A model generated the notes under the pieces. It did no database searches. It was not told where the DNA came from and saw nothing but the letters and a program-made list of their open reading frames with translations. A DNA stretch of 64,000 bases from Roseiarcus sp963824475 (GTDB taxonomy: Bacteria > Pseudomonadota > Alphaproteobacteria > Rhizobiales > Beijerinckiaceae): contig CAWGPR010000002.1 of assembly GCA_963824475.1 (NCBI GenBank), positions 62,001 to 126,000 of the forward strand. The letters are read 5' to 3'. Shown here in pieces: positions 46,477 through 55,805 of this stretch (positions are counted from its first letter, which is position 1; every line of letters starts with the position of its first letter). Position numbers and translations under genes: made by a program.

Positions 46477-47190
46477 ATGCACGCAGCGGCGCAGAAAATC
46501 GCAGGGGAAGGACGGGTCGAGATCGCCACTCGCGCGATCAACGAGCGCATTCGCCGCGACCATCTGCGAGTTGGAGGACCGATCCCCTCCGAAGCGGATC
46601 TCGCCGGAGGGCTTGGCGTCTCGCGCACCGTCGTTCGCGAGGCGCTTCGCGCCTTGTCGGCGCTGGGAATCGTCGATCTCGGAAATGGGCGGCGCCCGAG
46701 AGTGGGCGCGATCGACAAAGAGGCGCTCGGTCTCGTGCTCGACCACGCCGTGCACACCGACCAGGCCACGATCCAGCAGATTTACGACGTCCGTCGAACG
46801 ATAGAGATGCGGACGGTCGCGCTTGCGGCGCTGCGGCGCCTCGACGCCGAAGCGCAGGAGATCGCGAGCCACGCTGCGGCGATGCGAAAGAATTTTTTCC
46901 GGCCGGAACAAGCGATGGAGCACGACATCGCCTTTCACGCCGCAATCGCCGTCGCGTCCCGAAACCCGCTGTTCGCGCTCATCGTCGGCTCATTCGGCGT
47001 CATCACTCGCCAGACCTGGCGGATCGGTTGGGACAGCCGACGAACCGACGATCAGCGTCTCGCCAGCGTCGCGTGCCACGAACGGATCGCCGCCGCGATC
47101 AGCGCGCGCGCCGCATCTGCGGCGGAGGCCGAAATGGCCGCGCATTTCGACAATTCGGTCAAGGCGTTGCTTGCCGCGGGCGTGGTCTGA
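46477..47190 (+). CDS. GntR family (FadR subfamily) transcriptional regulator
   Basis: A 237-residue regulator. The winged helix has GGPIPSEADLAGGLGVSRTV VREALRALSALGIVDLGNGR; the all-helical FCD ligand domain includes DVRRTIEMRTVALAALRR, AMEHDIAFHAAIAVASRNPL and a metal-ligand His in ASVACHERIAAAI. FadR-type regulators of sugar-acid pathways bind the pathway acid. It is 12 bases from the dehydratase gene, so it probably controls the dehydratase and the second sugar transporter. Confidence 0.9.
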   Translation: MHAAAQKIAGEGRVEIATRAINERIRRDHLRVGGPIPSEADLAGGLGVSRTVVREALRALSALGIVDLGNGRRPRVGAIDKEALGLVLDHAVHTDQATIQQIYDVRRTIEMRTVALAALRRLDAEAQEIASHAAAMRKNFFRPEQAMEHDIAFHAAIAVASRNPLFALIVGSFGVITRQTWRIGWDSRRTDDQRLASVACHERIAAAISARAASAAEAEMAAHFDNSVKALLAAGVV

Positions 47191-47202
47191 AGGCTTTTGC
47201 TC

Positions 47203-48408
47203 ATGAAGATCACCGCGCTCGAGACGATCCGGATCGCCGAGTTTCCGAACCTCCTCTGGCTCAAGGTGCACACTTCGGAGGGAATTGTCGGACTGGGGGA
47301 AACGTTCTTCTTCCCGGCGACGGTCGAGGCCTACGTCCATGAGGCCATTGCGCCGAAGCTCATCGGGCGCGATCCGCTTCAAATCGATAGGATCTCGAAG
47401 GATCTCGTGGGCTACCTTGGCTTCCGCTCGACCGGCGCGGAAATGCGGGCAGCTTCGGCGCTCGACATCGCGCTCTGGGACATCATGGGCAAGGCGACCG
47501 GACAGCCGATCGCCCAGCTGCTCGGCGGCTTCTCTCGCGACAAAATCCGCACCTACAACACCTGCGCCGGGACCGCCTACATGCGGGAAAATCTCGGGCA
47601 GAGCACGGCGAATTGGGGACTTGCGCGCAACGAGCGGCAATACGACGACCTCAACGGCTTCCTCGAACGCGCCGACGAGCTCGCGCAGGAGCTTCTCGAC
47701 GAGGGGATAACGGCGATGAAGATCTGGCCGTTCGACTTCGCGGCCGAAGCGAACGACGGCGTCGACATCTCCAATTCCGAACTGAAGCGGGCGCTCGAAC
47801 CGTTCGAGAAGATTCGCCGGGCGGTAGGCGACAAAATGGAGGTGATGGTCGAATTCCATTCGCTCTGGCAATTGCTGCCGGCGATTCGAATTGCGCGCGC
47901 GCTCGCGCCATACGACACCAAGTGGCACGAGGACCCGATCAAGATGGACAGTCTCGCGAGCCTCAAGCGTTACGCGGAGGCCTCGCTGGCGCCGATCTGC
48001 GCCTCTGAGACGCTGGCCTCGAGATGGGCCTTTCGCGACCTGTTCGAGACAGGCGCGGCCGGCGTCGTCATGCTCGATCTCTCCTGGTGCGGCGGACTGT
48101 CGGAGGCGAAGAAGATCGCCTCCATGGCGGAGGCCTGGCATCTGCCGGTCGCGCCGCACGACTGCACGGGGCCGGTCGTCCTCTGCGCGTCGACGCACCT
48201 GTCGCTCAACGCCCCGAACGCGATCATCCAGGAGAGCGTGCGGGCCTACTATCGCACTTGGTACCAGGATCTTGCGACCGCGCTGCCGAAGGTCGAGAAC
48301 GGGTCAATCACGGTCCCGCCAGGGCCGGGGCTCGGCGTCGAACTAAAGCCCGATCTCGGCAAGAGGTTCAGCCTGGAGAGCCGGACGACAGCGATCGCAG
48401 ATCTCTGA
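47203..48408 (+). CDS. Mandelate racemase/muconate lactonizing enzyme family dehydratase
   Basis: A 401-residue enolase-superfamily enzyme. N-terminal cap: MKITALETIRIAEFPNLLWL, GLGETFFFPATVEAYVHEAI. Barrel: ITAMKIWPFD (catalytic Lys region), three acidic metal positions in VEFHSLWQ, WHEDPIKMD and ICASETLA, and the His base in PVAPHDCTGPVVLCASTHLS. This arrangement fits acid-sugar dehydratases (galactonate/mannonate/fuconate type) of the mandelate racemase branch. Its place between a FadR-like regulator and a sugar importer suggests breakdown of an imported sugar acid; the exact acid is unknown. Confidence 0.87.
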   Translation: MKITALETIRIAEFPNLLWLKVHTSEGIVGLGETFFFPATVEAYVHEAIAPKLIGRDPLQIDRISKDLVGYLGFRSTGAEMRAASALDIALWDIMGKATGQPIAQLLGGFSRDKIRTYNTCAGTAYMRENLGQSTANWGLARNERQYDDLNGFLERADELAQELLDEGITAMKIWPFDFAAEANDGVDISNSELKRALEPFEKIRRAVGDKMEVMVEFHSLWQLLPAIRIARALAPYDTKWHEDPIKMDSLASLKRYAEASLAPICASETLASRWAFRDLFETGAAGVVMLDLSWCGGLSEAKKIASMAEAWHLPVAPHDCTGPVVLCASTHLSLNAPNAIIQESVRAYYRTWYQDLATALPKVENGSITVPPGPGLGVELKPDLGKRFSLESRTTAIADL

Positions 48409-48447
48409 CGAGCGTGTGCAGAGCTGTAAAACAGGGAGGAGAAGCTC

Positions 48448-49443
48448 ATGATCAAGCGGTTGACAATGACGACGGCCTTGTGCGGAGCGGCGATCGCGCT
48501 CGTCGCGCTTAGGCCTCATCCGGCGGCGGCGGACGAAAAGCTCAACATCGTCTTTACCCATCACTCGTCGGCCTCGAACCCGTTCTGGCAGGCGGTGAAG
48601 AAGGGCTTCGACGACGCCTGCGCGAAAATACAGGCCAATTGTCAGATGATCTTCACCCAGACCGAGGGGTCGGTCGAGCAGGAGGTCGCCAATCAGCAGG
48701 CGGCGCTCGCGCGCAAGCCGGACGCGCTCATCACCACGCTCGTCGACAACAACGCCTTCCTCGGCAACCTCAAGGAGGCGAAGGAGAAGGGCGTCATCGT
48801 CATCGCTTCGAACGTCGATGCGACCGAAGGCCCCGAACTCCAGTACCGGCAAGCGTTCGTTGGCCAGAATTTCGTGCCCGCGGGACAGACGCTCGCGCGG
48901 CGAATGAGCGCGCTCTTCCCCAAGGAAGGGCCGATCCGCGTGGTCGTAGGCGTCAACGCCCCTGGCCAGAACTGGTCGGAGCAACGCGCGAAGGGAATCA
49001 TGCTGGGCCTCGAGGATTACAAGAGAGCGAACCCCGGCCGCGAGATTGTCATCGACAGACTGGACGTCAGCGCCGAGGGGGCGACCGTCAGCGACCGCGT
49101 CGGCGCCTACATCAGCGCCCATCCCGACACGACCGCCTATATCGAGACAGGACTCTGGCATTCAAACGTCGCGCGCATGCTGAAGGATCGCGGCATCCCG
49201 CCAGGCAAGATTCTGCTCGGCGGGTTTGATCTCGCAGCGCAGGTCATCGAGCAGATGAAGAACGGCTACATTCAGGTCGAGATTGACCAACAGCCTTACG
49301 AGCAGGGCTTCCTGCCGGTCATGCAGGTCTATCTCGAGAAAAAGGTTGAACTCATGCCGGCGGACATCGATTCGGGCGAAGCGGTGTTCACGCCCGAGCA
49401 GGCCGACCAGTTGATGTCGCTCGCCAAGCAGGGCCTGCGTTGA
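48448..49443 (+). CDS. Sugar ABC transporter substrate-binding protein (second system)
   Basis: A 331-residue periplasmic binding protein with signal peptide to about residue 28 (HPAAA). The type I fold shows LNIVFTHHSSASNPFWQAVK, VEQEVANQQAALARKPDALI, VIVIASNVDATEG and GGFDLAAQVIEQMKNGYIQV EIDQQPYEQGF. GGAGGAG precedes the ATG. It belongs with the permease and ATPase that follow. Confidence 0.88.
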   Translation: MIKRLTMTTALCGAAIALVALRPHPAAADEKLNIVFTHHSSASNPFWQAVKKGFDDACAKIQANCQMIFTQTEGSVEQEVANQQAALARKPDALITTLVDNNAFLGNLKEAKEKGVIVIASNVDATEGPELQYRQAFVGQNFVPAGQTLARRMSALFPKEGPIRVVVGVNAPGQNWSEQRAKGIMLGLEDYKRANPGREIVIDRLDVSAEGATVSDRVGAYISAHPDTTAYIETGLWHSNVARMLKDRGIPPGKILLGGFDLAAQVIEQMKNGYIQVEIDQQPYEQGFLPVMQVYLEKKVELMPADIDSGEAVFTPEQADQLMSLAKQGLR

Positions 49444-50504
49444 CGCCTTCGCCGAAGAGCGAGCGAACGGCGATCGTCTCGGGCGATCGCCGGAGTCCAC
49501 TCCATTCGGGCGCGGGACCCGCCGCCCTGAAGAACCTCTTCCGCATTTATCTCGAGAAGCCGGAACTGGCCGGCATCGTGCTGCTCGTTCTCTTGACGGC
49601 GGCGTTCGAGGTCCGCTCCGGCGGAGCGTTCCTTTCGCCCGACAACCTGCGCGGCATCCTCGGCCTCTTGCCGGAAGTCGGACTGGTCGCCATCGGCGTG
49701 ACGATCCTGATGATCTGCGGCGAATTCGATCTTTCGGTCGGCTCGACCTTTGCGCTGGCGCCGATGGCGACCTCGCTCTTGATCATCGCGGGCGCGCCTT
49801 CGGCGATCGCCATCCTTCTCGGCTTGGCCATCGCGGGCGCGATCGGGCTCCTCAACGGCTTCATCACTCTGACATTCGCCATTCCAAGCTTCATCACGAC
49901 GCTTGGGATGCTGTTCATTGCGCGCTCGCTCACTGTCGTCATTTCCGGCGGCTTTCCGCCGCTCTTGCCGGATGATCTCAACACCAGCGCTTTTACCCAG
50001 TTCGTCGGTCCGGGAGGGCTCTTCCGAGCCTCCTTCATCTGGTTTCTCGTCATTGCGGCGGCGTCGGCGGCGATGATGACCCGATCGAACCTCGGCAACT
50101 GGATTCGCGCCACCGGCGGCAATCTCGACGCCGCAATCGCGATGGGCGTCGCGGCGAGGCGGGTCAAGCTGTTCTGCTTCGTCCTCTGCGCCATGATGGC
50201 CGGCTTCGGCGGGATCATTCAGGTGTTCCGGCTCCATTCGCCGCTGCCCTCGATCGGCGACGGCCTCGAACTGCAGGCGGTCGCGGCGGCAGTGATCGGG
50301 GGCACGTCGCTCTACGGCGGCGTCGGAACGGTGCTGGGCGCAATCGTCGGCGCCCTGCTCATCCGAGTGATCGACAACGGGCTGGTCATGAGCCAGGTCG
50401 ACGCGAACTGGTTCAAGTTCGCGGTCGGCGCGCTGTTGATCCTCGCGGTCGTAGCCAACGCCTGGCTTCGGCGCACCTCGAGACGGATCAAACTGGAGAG
50501 CTGA
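49440..50504 (+). CDS. Sugar ABC transporter permease (second system)
   Basis: A 354-residue CUT2 permease with a hydrophilic N-terminal 30 residues and about eight to ten membrane helices. Key segments: GLVAIGVTILMICGEFDLSV GSTF, LTFAIPSFITTLGMLFIARS, the EAA-like loop IRATGGNLDAAIAMGVAARR and AAAVIGGTSLYGGVGTVLGA. It uses a TTG start that overlaps the TGA of the binding-protein gene (TTGA). One domain only, so it should homodimerise, unlike the fused permease of the first system. Confidence 0.9.
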   Translation: MTPSPKSERTAIVSGDRRSPLHSGAGPAALKNLFRIYLEKPELAGIVLLVLLTAAFEVRSGGAFLSPDNLRGILGLLPEVGLVAIGVTILMICGEFDLSVGSTFALAPMATSLLIIAGAPSAIAILLGLAIAGAIGLLNGFITLTFAIPSFITTLGMLFIARSLTVVISGGFPPLLPDDLNTSAFTQFVGPGGLFRASFIWFLVIAAASAAMMTRSNLGNWIRATGGNLDAAIAMGVAARRVKLFCFVLCAMMAGFGGIIQVFRLHSPLPSIGDGLELQAVAAAVIGGTSLYGGVGTVLGAIVGALLIRVIDNGLVMSQVDANWFKFAVGALLILAVVANAWLRRTSRRIKLES

Positions 50505-50508
50505 CCCC

Positions 50509-51240
50509 ATGGAGGCGCCGCTCATCGAAGCTCGCAGGCTGCAAAAGTGGTACTCGGGCGTTCATGCGCTTAAAGATGTGGACTTCAAGGTCAGCAAAGG
50601 CGAGGTCGTCGGGCTCGTCGGCGACAACGGCGCCGGCAAGACGACGCTGATCAAGATCCTGTCCGGCGTTCACCCCCCCGATGGGGGCGAGATCCGGATC
50701 GAGGGCCGCAAGGTCGACATCACATCGCCCCGGCAGGCGATGAGTCTCGGGATCGAAACGATCTATCAGACGAATTCGATGGTTCCGACGATGTCCATCG
50801 CGCGCAACCTGTTCATCGGCCGCGAGCCGCTCACGGCGTCGATTTTGGGCTTCGGTTTCATGGATCAGGGGCGCATGCGCCGCGACAGCGTCAAGGCGAT
50901 CGCCGACGTCGATCTTCACCTGCGCTCGCCGGACGCGCTGGTCGGCGAACTCTCCGGCGGCCAGCGTCAAGGCGTCGCCATCGCGCGGGCGATGTATTTC
51001 AAGTCGAAGGTGCTGATCCTCGACGAGCCCACCAACCATCTCTCCGTCAAGGAGACGGCCAAGGTCATCGGCTTCGTCAAGGCGCTGAAAATCCAGGGCG
51101 TCACCGGGATCTTCATCAGCCACAACATGCACCAAGTGTTCCAGTCCTGCGACCGCGTGGTCGCGATGGCGCGCGGCGAGATCGTCTTCAATAAGCCAGT
51201 CGCCGAAACCTCGATCGACGAAGTCGCCGACTATATGTGA
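50509..51240 (+). CDS. Sugar ABC transporter ATP-binding protein (second system)
   Basis: A 243-residue single-domain ABC ATPase with standard motifs: Walker A GDNGAGKTT, Q-loop TIYQTNSMV, signature ELSGGQRQGVAIARAM, Walker B VLILDEPTNHLS and switch His IFISHNM. Four bases separate it from the permease gene. It completes the second CUT2 transporter; downstream is the IS66 element. Confidence 0.92.
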   Translation: MEAPLIEARRLQKWYSGVHALKDVDFKVSKGEVVGLVGDNGAGKTTLIKILSGVHPPDGGEIRIEGRKVDITSPRQAMSLGIETIYQTNSMVPTMSIARNLFIGREPLTASILGFGFMDQGRMRRDSVKAIADVDLHLRSPDALVGELSGGQRQGVAIARAMYFKSKVLILDEPTNHLSVKETAKVIGFVKALKIQGVTGIFISHNMHQVFQSCDRVVAMARGEIVFNKPVAETSIDEVADYM

Positions 51241-51409
51241 GGCTCCGAAGAGACGCCGCTTCGCGCGCCGGCGGCGGCCGAGGTCCGCCAGCGGCTCGGG
51301 GCGGGGAAGCGCCTGACCGCTCAACACGAATTCAACTGTCCACCCAAGTGTTCAATTCTGCGTGCGACCCAGTCTTTTCAGTTGCTTAACCTCATTTTTC
51401 TGCAACTGG

Positions 51410-52975
51410 GTAACTGCCAAGGTGGGTGAGTCCGATTTGCCACAGTTCGTTTGAAAGTTTCGCTGAGGCGTTTATTGGGCGAGACGAGTGGGGTGGAACC
51501 ATGAGTCAAGGTGGGGATGATTCTTCCTGCCGAGATTCGCGAGGCGATCGAAGCGCTGCAGCGCGAGATCGCCGACCTGCGGCGCGAGAACGAGGCGTTG
51601 CGGGCTGACAACGGCGCCCTCCGCGCCGAGGCGGCCGAGCTTCGACGACGATTGGACCTGGACAGTTCGAAGCCGCCGGCGAGCGACGGGTTGAAGAAGA
51701 AGCCGCGCGTTCCTGGCAGCCTTCGGGGACGCTCGGGCAAGCCGAGCGGCGGGCAGGCCGGGCACAAGGGCGACACGCTCAAACAGGTCGAGGCCCCCGA
51801 TCGAATCGAGCGGCATACGGCGAACCTGTGTCGTCACTGCTGCGCCGGCCTGACCGCTTCGATGCGAGTGGGGATGGAGAAGAGGCAGGTGTTCGATCTG
51901 CCCGAGCGGTTGATCGAGGTCACCGAGCACCAAGCCTTGGTCTATTGCTGTACGGCTTGCGGTTTGGAGACCAAGGCTGAGTTTCCCGCCGGCGTCTCCG
52001 CGGCGGCCCAATACGGCGAGCGCGTCAGGGCGGCGGCGATCTATCTCAACGTCCAGCAGCTGATCCCCGAGGACCGGGTCGCCCAAACGATGCACGATGT
52101 GTTCGGAGCGCTTTATCTGTGCGCCGCTAGCCTCGCAACTTGGGTGGAGGACAAGGCGGCGGGGTTGGCCAGAGTGGCGGCGCACATCGGCGCCCTCGCG
52201 GCGCAAGCGCCGGTGCGCCATCCCCGGGTCGAAGAGCCCGGGGACCGGCTTTCGCGTCGCCGGAAAAGGGCAATGGCTGCATACGGTCTCGACCGAGACT
52301 CTGACCTTCTACCGGGTGACGGAACAGCGCGGCGCCGTGCCGGAAGGTCTGACGGGCGGCGTCGTCGTCCACGACCATTTCAAGCCCTATTACGGACTGA
52401 CCAACGTGGCTCACGCCTTTTGCAACGCCCATCATCTGCGCGAGCTCAAGGCGCTGATCGAGCTTGACGAAGAGCCCTGGGCGAAGGCCATGAGCGATCT
52501 GCTCGTCGAGGCCAACGCGGCGGTGACATCGGCGCGCGAAGCGGGCGAAACGACGCTCTCGCCTGCCGCCGTCGAGGGCTTCGTCGCCCGCTATTGGGAG
52601 GCCGTCCGGGCCGGCCTTGCCTTCCATCGCTCCCTGCCGCCGCTCGAAAAACGCGCCAGAGGCCGAACCAAGCGACGCCCCGGACACAACCTGCTCGAGC
52701 GGCTCAAGACCTATAAGGACGACGTCCTGCGCTTCCTTTATGACTTCGCCGTTCCCTTCACCAACAACCTCGCCGAACAGGCTCTGCGGATGATGAAGGT
52801 CAAGATGAAGATCTCAGGCGCCTTTCGCACCTTCAAAGGCGCGACCCAATTCGCCGCCCTGCGCTCAGTCGTCGCAACCGCCCGCAAGCAGCGCTGCAAC
52901 ATCCTCCGGGCGCTGACCGCCAACCCTCACGCCCTCATCCTCAGCTTTGCTGCGTGACCCCACCTTGGCAGTTAC
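51410..52975 (+). mobile_element. IS66 family insertion sequence, tnpC only
   Basis: Perfect 17-bp terminal inverted repeats beginning GTAACTGCCAAGGTGG bound a 1566-bp unit with one transposase gene and no tnpA or tnpB, as in the short IS66 branch. The 8-bp flanks (GCAACTGG and GCAACGAC) match at the first five places only, so the target duplication has decayed or one end has recombined. It lies between the second sugar transporter and the catabolic island. Confidence 0.85.
51511..52957 (+). pseudogene. IS66 transposase (TnpC) disrupted at its first catalytic Asp
   Basis: The first frame has the N-terminal coiled coil (LQREIADLRRENEALRADNG), the Zn-finger region (LCRHCCAGL, YCCTACGLETKAEFPAG) and AAIYLNVQQLIPEDRVAQTM. 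At about 52222 a small GC palindrome (arms CCCCGGG/CCCGGGG) replaces the expected HLDETGFRV text and shifts the frame. The other frame continues GFRVAGKGQWLHTVSTETLT, the second Asp region VVVHDHFKPYYGL, and PFTNNLAEQALRMMKVKMKI with the Glu, ending ALILSFAA. As read, the DDE site is destroyed. Confidence 0.8.
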
Positions 52976-53111
52976 GCAACGACCAAAATAAGTCGGCGAT
53001 ATATTACACAACATACGTGTGATGGCCTTGCTCGTAGGCGTTAGCGTAGATTGCAATTCCGTCGAATCGACCTTGTGGACGCGGTCGTTGACCGCGTCGC
53101 CGCGCTCCAAA

Positions 53112-53145
53112 GGGCGTTCTTAAAGAACGCCCGTCTGACGACGGG
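53112..53145. terminator. Tandem hairpins downstream of the XRE-cupin gene
   Basis: GGGCGTTCTT-A-AAGAACGCCC is followed at once by CCCGTC-TGAC-GACGGG, sharing bases at the junction. They lie about 50 bases beyond the stop of the minus-strand regulator and beyond the IS66 end. No T run is seen, so termination is only probable. The remaining bases here hold nothing else, except a CCAAATGCAATCTGCTCTAG string similar to one just before the IS630 element. Confidence 0.45.
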
Positions 53146-53193
53146 CTATCGAGCGCGGCTACAATTGGCGCGTCGACCCAAATGCAATCTGCT

Positions 53194-53808
53194 CTAGTAG
53201 CTTGGCGGCGTGATCGCCCAGATCACCTCGGTCTCGTCGGGGCCGGGATTGCAGTAGCGATGCGGCAGCGCGCTTTGAAAGCCGAAACTGTCGCCCGCCT
53301 CAAGGATCGCCTTGCGGCCGTCGACCCAGAGTTCGAGCCGGCCGCGGATCACCAGGCCCGCTTCTTCGCCGGCATGGGTATAGGGCTCGGCGCCCGAGGA
53401 GGCGCCGGGCGAAAGGCGGCAGCAGAGAAGCTCGAGCGCGCCGCTCAGATTCGGGCTTAAGAGCTCGTCGAGCATGCCGGCCGAATATTCGAGCCGGCGC
53501 CGGCGCGCGCGGCGGACGACGAGGTCGCGCTCGGCCTCCGGCGCGTCGCCCGGCTCGAAGAACCAGCCGATCGTCACGCCGAGCGCGCGCGACACCGCAT
53601 GCAGCGCCTTGATCGACGGCGTCGCGAGGTCGCGCTCGACGAGGCTGAGATAGCCGACGGAAAGGCCGCTCGCTTCCGCCACCGCCGCCAGCGTGACGCG
53701 GCGCGCCTTGCGCAGGTCGCGAATCTCCCGGCCAATCCGGCGCGGCAGGTCCGGCTCGGAGGGTTCGGCGGCGGCGAGAGCGTCGGTCGATCGGTCAACG
53801 CGATTCAT
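53194..53808 (-). CDS. XRE family regulator with C-terminal cupin domain
   Basis: A 204-residue regulator. The HTH spans about residues 25-80 (IGREIRDLRKARRVTLAAVA, SGLSVGYLSLVERDLATPSI KALHAVSRALG), the cupin_2 domain about 125-200 (EPYTHAGEEAGLVIRGRLEL WVDG, ILEAGDSFGFQSALPHRYCN PGPDETEVIW). This PuuR-like design often controls polyamine or amino-acid catabolism, with the cupin sensing the compound. It is divergent from the catabolic island and probably represses it. Confidence 0.9.
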   Translation of the reverse strand: MNRVDRSTDALAAAEPSEPDLPRRIGREIRDLRKARRVTLAAVAEASGLSVGYLSLVERDLATPSIKALHAVSRALGVTIGWFFEPGDAPEAERDLVVRRARRRRLEYSAGMLDELLSPNLSGALELLCCRLSPGASSGAEPYTHAGEEAGLVIRGRLELWVDGRKAILEAGDSFGFQSALPHRYCNPGPDETEVIWAITPPSY

Positions 53809-53890
53809 GGGATTCCCGGCCGTGTTTTTTCTGTTGACAAAAATATCGCCTTAAAATTTTAATGCAAGCTAAGTCGTCGGGAGCGGACGG

Positions 53891-55474
53891 ATGGCCGAAA
53901 GGTATGACGCGATCATCATCGGAGGCGGCCATAACGGACTGACCTGCGGCGCCTATCTCGCGCGCGCTGGCCTGAAAACGCTGGTTTTGGAGCGCCGCCC
54001 CGTGCTCGGCGGCGCGGCCGTGACCGAGGAGGTCGTGCCCGGCTTCAGATTTTCCGTCTTCAGCTATCTGATGAGCCTCCTGCACCCGCGCGTGATCGCC
54101 GATCTCGAACTCGCCAAATACGGTTACAAGGTGCTGCCGGCGACCGACATGTTCGGCGTGCTGCCGGGCAATGATTACATCATTTTCGCCGACGATATCG
54201 CCAAGACGCAGAAGTCGTTCGCCCGCTTCTCCGCCAAGGACGCGGCCATTTATCCCGAATTCGACCGATATCTCATGGAGTCGGTCAAGATCATGCGCCA
54301 GCTGCTGCTTGAGACGCCGCCCGACCCGTCGTGCCGCGACTGGCGCGCGTTCAAGGAGACGGCGAAATTCCTGTGGAAATATCGCCGCGTCGGGGACAAG
54401 CTGTTCCGCCTCGTCGACCTCATGACGATGAGCGCCGACGACTATCTCTCCGAATGGTTCGAGCGCACCGAGATCAAGGCGGTGCTGGCGTATTACAGTG
54501 GCATTGGCACTTTTGTCGGGCCAAAAAGCCCCGGCTCCGCTTACGTCATCATGCATCACGTGATGGGCGAGCACGCGGGCGCGGGCGGCTGGGGTTTCGT
54601 GCGCGGCGGCATGGGCGCGATCACCCAGGCGATCGCGCGCTCAGGCAAGGAGAAGGGGCTCGCCTGCAAGACCGAATGCGAGGTCGCGGCGATCGACACG
54701 GCGAACGGCCGCGCGACCGGCGTCACCCTCGCTGACGGGACGCGCTACGAAGCGAACATCGTCGCGAGCAACGTCTCGGCGAAGCTCACGTTCCTCAAGT
54801 TCCTCGACAAGTCGAAGCTGCCGGCGGAGTTCGTTCGCGACCTTGAGGCCTACCGGACGTTCTCGACCGCGTTCAAGATCAACATCGCCTGCGAGGCGCT
54901 GCCGAAATACAAAGCCTTCGATCCCGCCGCCTGCGGCTTCGCCTACCCGACCTATACCCATATCGGACCGACGATCGAATATCTTGAACGGGCCTATGAC
55001 GACGCAAAATACGGCGACATGTCGCGCGAGCCGTTCGTGACGCCGGTGACGCCGACCTTCGTTGACGACAGCGTCGCGCCGCCGGGCAAGCACATCGTCA
55101 ATCTGTTCGGCGGCCATGCTCCCTACGCGCTCAAGAAAGGCGATTGGACGACCCGCAAGGATGAGCTGGTGCGCAACGTGCTCAACGTCATCGACGCCTA
55201 TGCGCCCGGCTTTTCGAGCGGGATCATCGGCATGCAAGTGCTGACGCCGCCTGACATCGAGGCGAAGATCGGCTCGCCGCACGGGCACATCTTCCACGGC
55301 GAACTGCAGGTCGACCAGCTCTTCTGGGCGCGTCCCGCGCCGCATTGGGCGGACTACCGGACGCCGATTGCGGGTCTCTATCAATGCGGCTCCTCCGCTC
55401 ATCCGGGCGGCGGCGTCGGCGGCGTTCCGGGCTATAACGCCGCCCGCGAGATCCTCAAGGATCGGCGGCGATGA
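53891..55474 (+). CDS. FAD-dependent oxidoreductase, phytoene desaturase/PYROXD2-like
   Basis: A 527-residue flavoprotein. The dinucleotide fold is at the very N-terminus (YDAIIIGGGHNGLTCGAYLA RAG, VLERRPVLGGAAVTEE), followed by the amine oxidase-like body (FVRGGMGAITQAIARSG, VTLADGTRYEANIVASNVSA) and the C-terminal FAD-closing motif (GLYQCGSSAHPGGGVGGVPG YNAAREIL). Members oxidise C-C or C-N bonds; natural substrates of this branch are mostly unknown. First gene of the island, divergent from the XRE-cupin gene across about 80 bp. Confidence 0.87.
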   Translation: MAERYDAIIIGGGHNGLTCGAYLARAGLKTLVLERRPVLGGAAVTEEVVPGFRFSVFSYLMSLLHPRVIADLELAKYGYKVLPATDMFGVLPGNDYIIFADDIAKTQKSFARFSAKDAAIYPEFDRYLMESVKIMRQLLLETPPDPSCRDWRAFKETAKFLWKYRRVGDKLFRLVDLMTMSADDYLSEWFERTEIKAVLAYYSGIGTFVGPKSPGSAYVIMHHVMGEHAGAGGWGFVRGGMGAITQAIARSGKEKGLACKTECEVAAIDTANGRATGVTLADGTRYEANIVASNVSAKLTFLKFLDKSKLPAEFVRDLEAYRTFSTAFKINIACEALPKYKAFDPAACGFAYPTYTHIGPTIEYLERAYDDAKYGDMSREPFVTPVTPTFVDDSVAPPGKHIVNLFGGHAPYALKKGDWTTRKDELVRNVLNVIDAYAPGFSSGIIGMQVLTPPDIEAKIGSPHGHIFHGELQVDQLFWARPAPHWADYRTPIAGLYQCGSSAHPGGGVGGVPGYNAAREILKDRRR

Positions 55475-55534
55475 AGCGCGGCTTCCGGCCGTTAGAGACT
55501 TTTGCTCTTTACGCGCGGGCTGCCCCGATGCGTC

Positions 55535-55670
55535 TCCTCCCCCCTTGCGGGGGAGGATCAAGGAGGGGGGTCGCGCAATCCTGCGCGACGAGGGAGCAGG
55601 GGCGCATTGATAATCTCGTCGGCCAGCGCGACCCCCCACCCCTTCCCGCCCCCACAAGAGGGGGCGGGCG
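55535..55670. repeat. Large intergenic inverted repeat (cruciform-like)
   Basis: Left hairpin TCCTCCCCC/GGGGGAGGA, then GGGGGGTCGCGC, which pairs exactly with GCGCGACCCCCC about 50 bases on, then a right hairpin CGCCCCC/GGGGGCG. The unit is the kind of GC-rich palindromic repeat spread through alphaproteobacterial intergenic DNA. It splits the flavoprotein gene from the DDAH-like gene; this 330-bp gap has no other supported gene. Confidence 0.65.
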
Positions 55671-55805
55671 CGCTAACGCCATCGATTCTGCCGAAATGCA
55701 GCAGGCCCTGGGCGGGTAGAGGCGTGGGCGAGCGGCGACATAGGCAAGCCTTAAGGTTCTCGCCGCTCGGCGAAGGATCGCGGCGCGCAACATCGGGAGA
55801 CGGTC

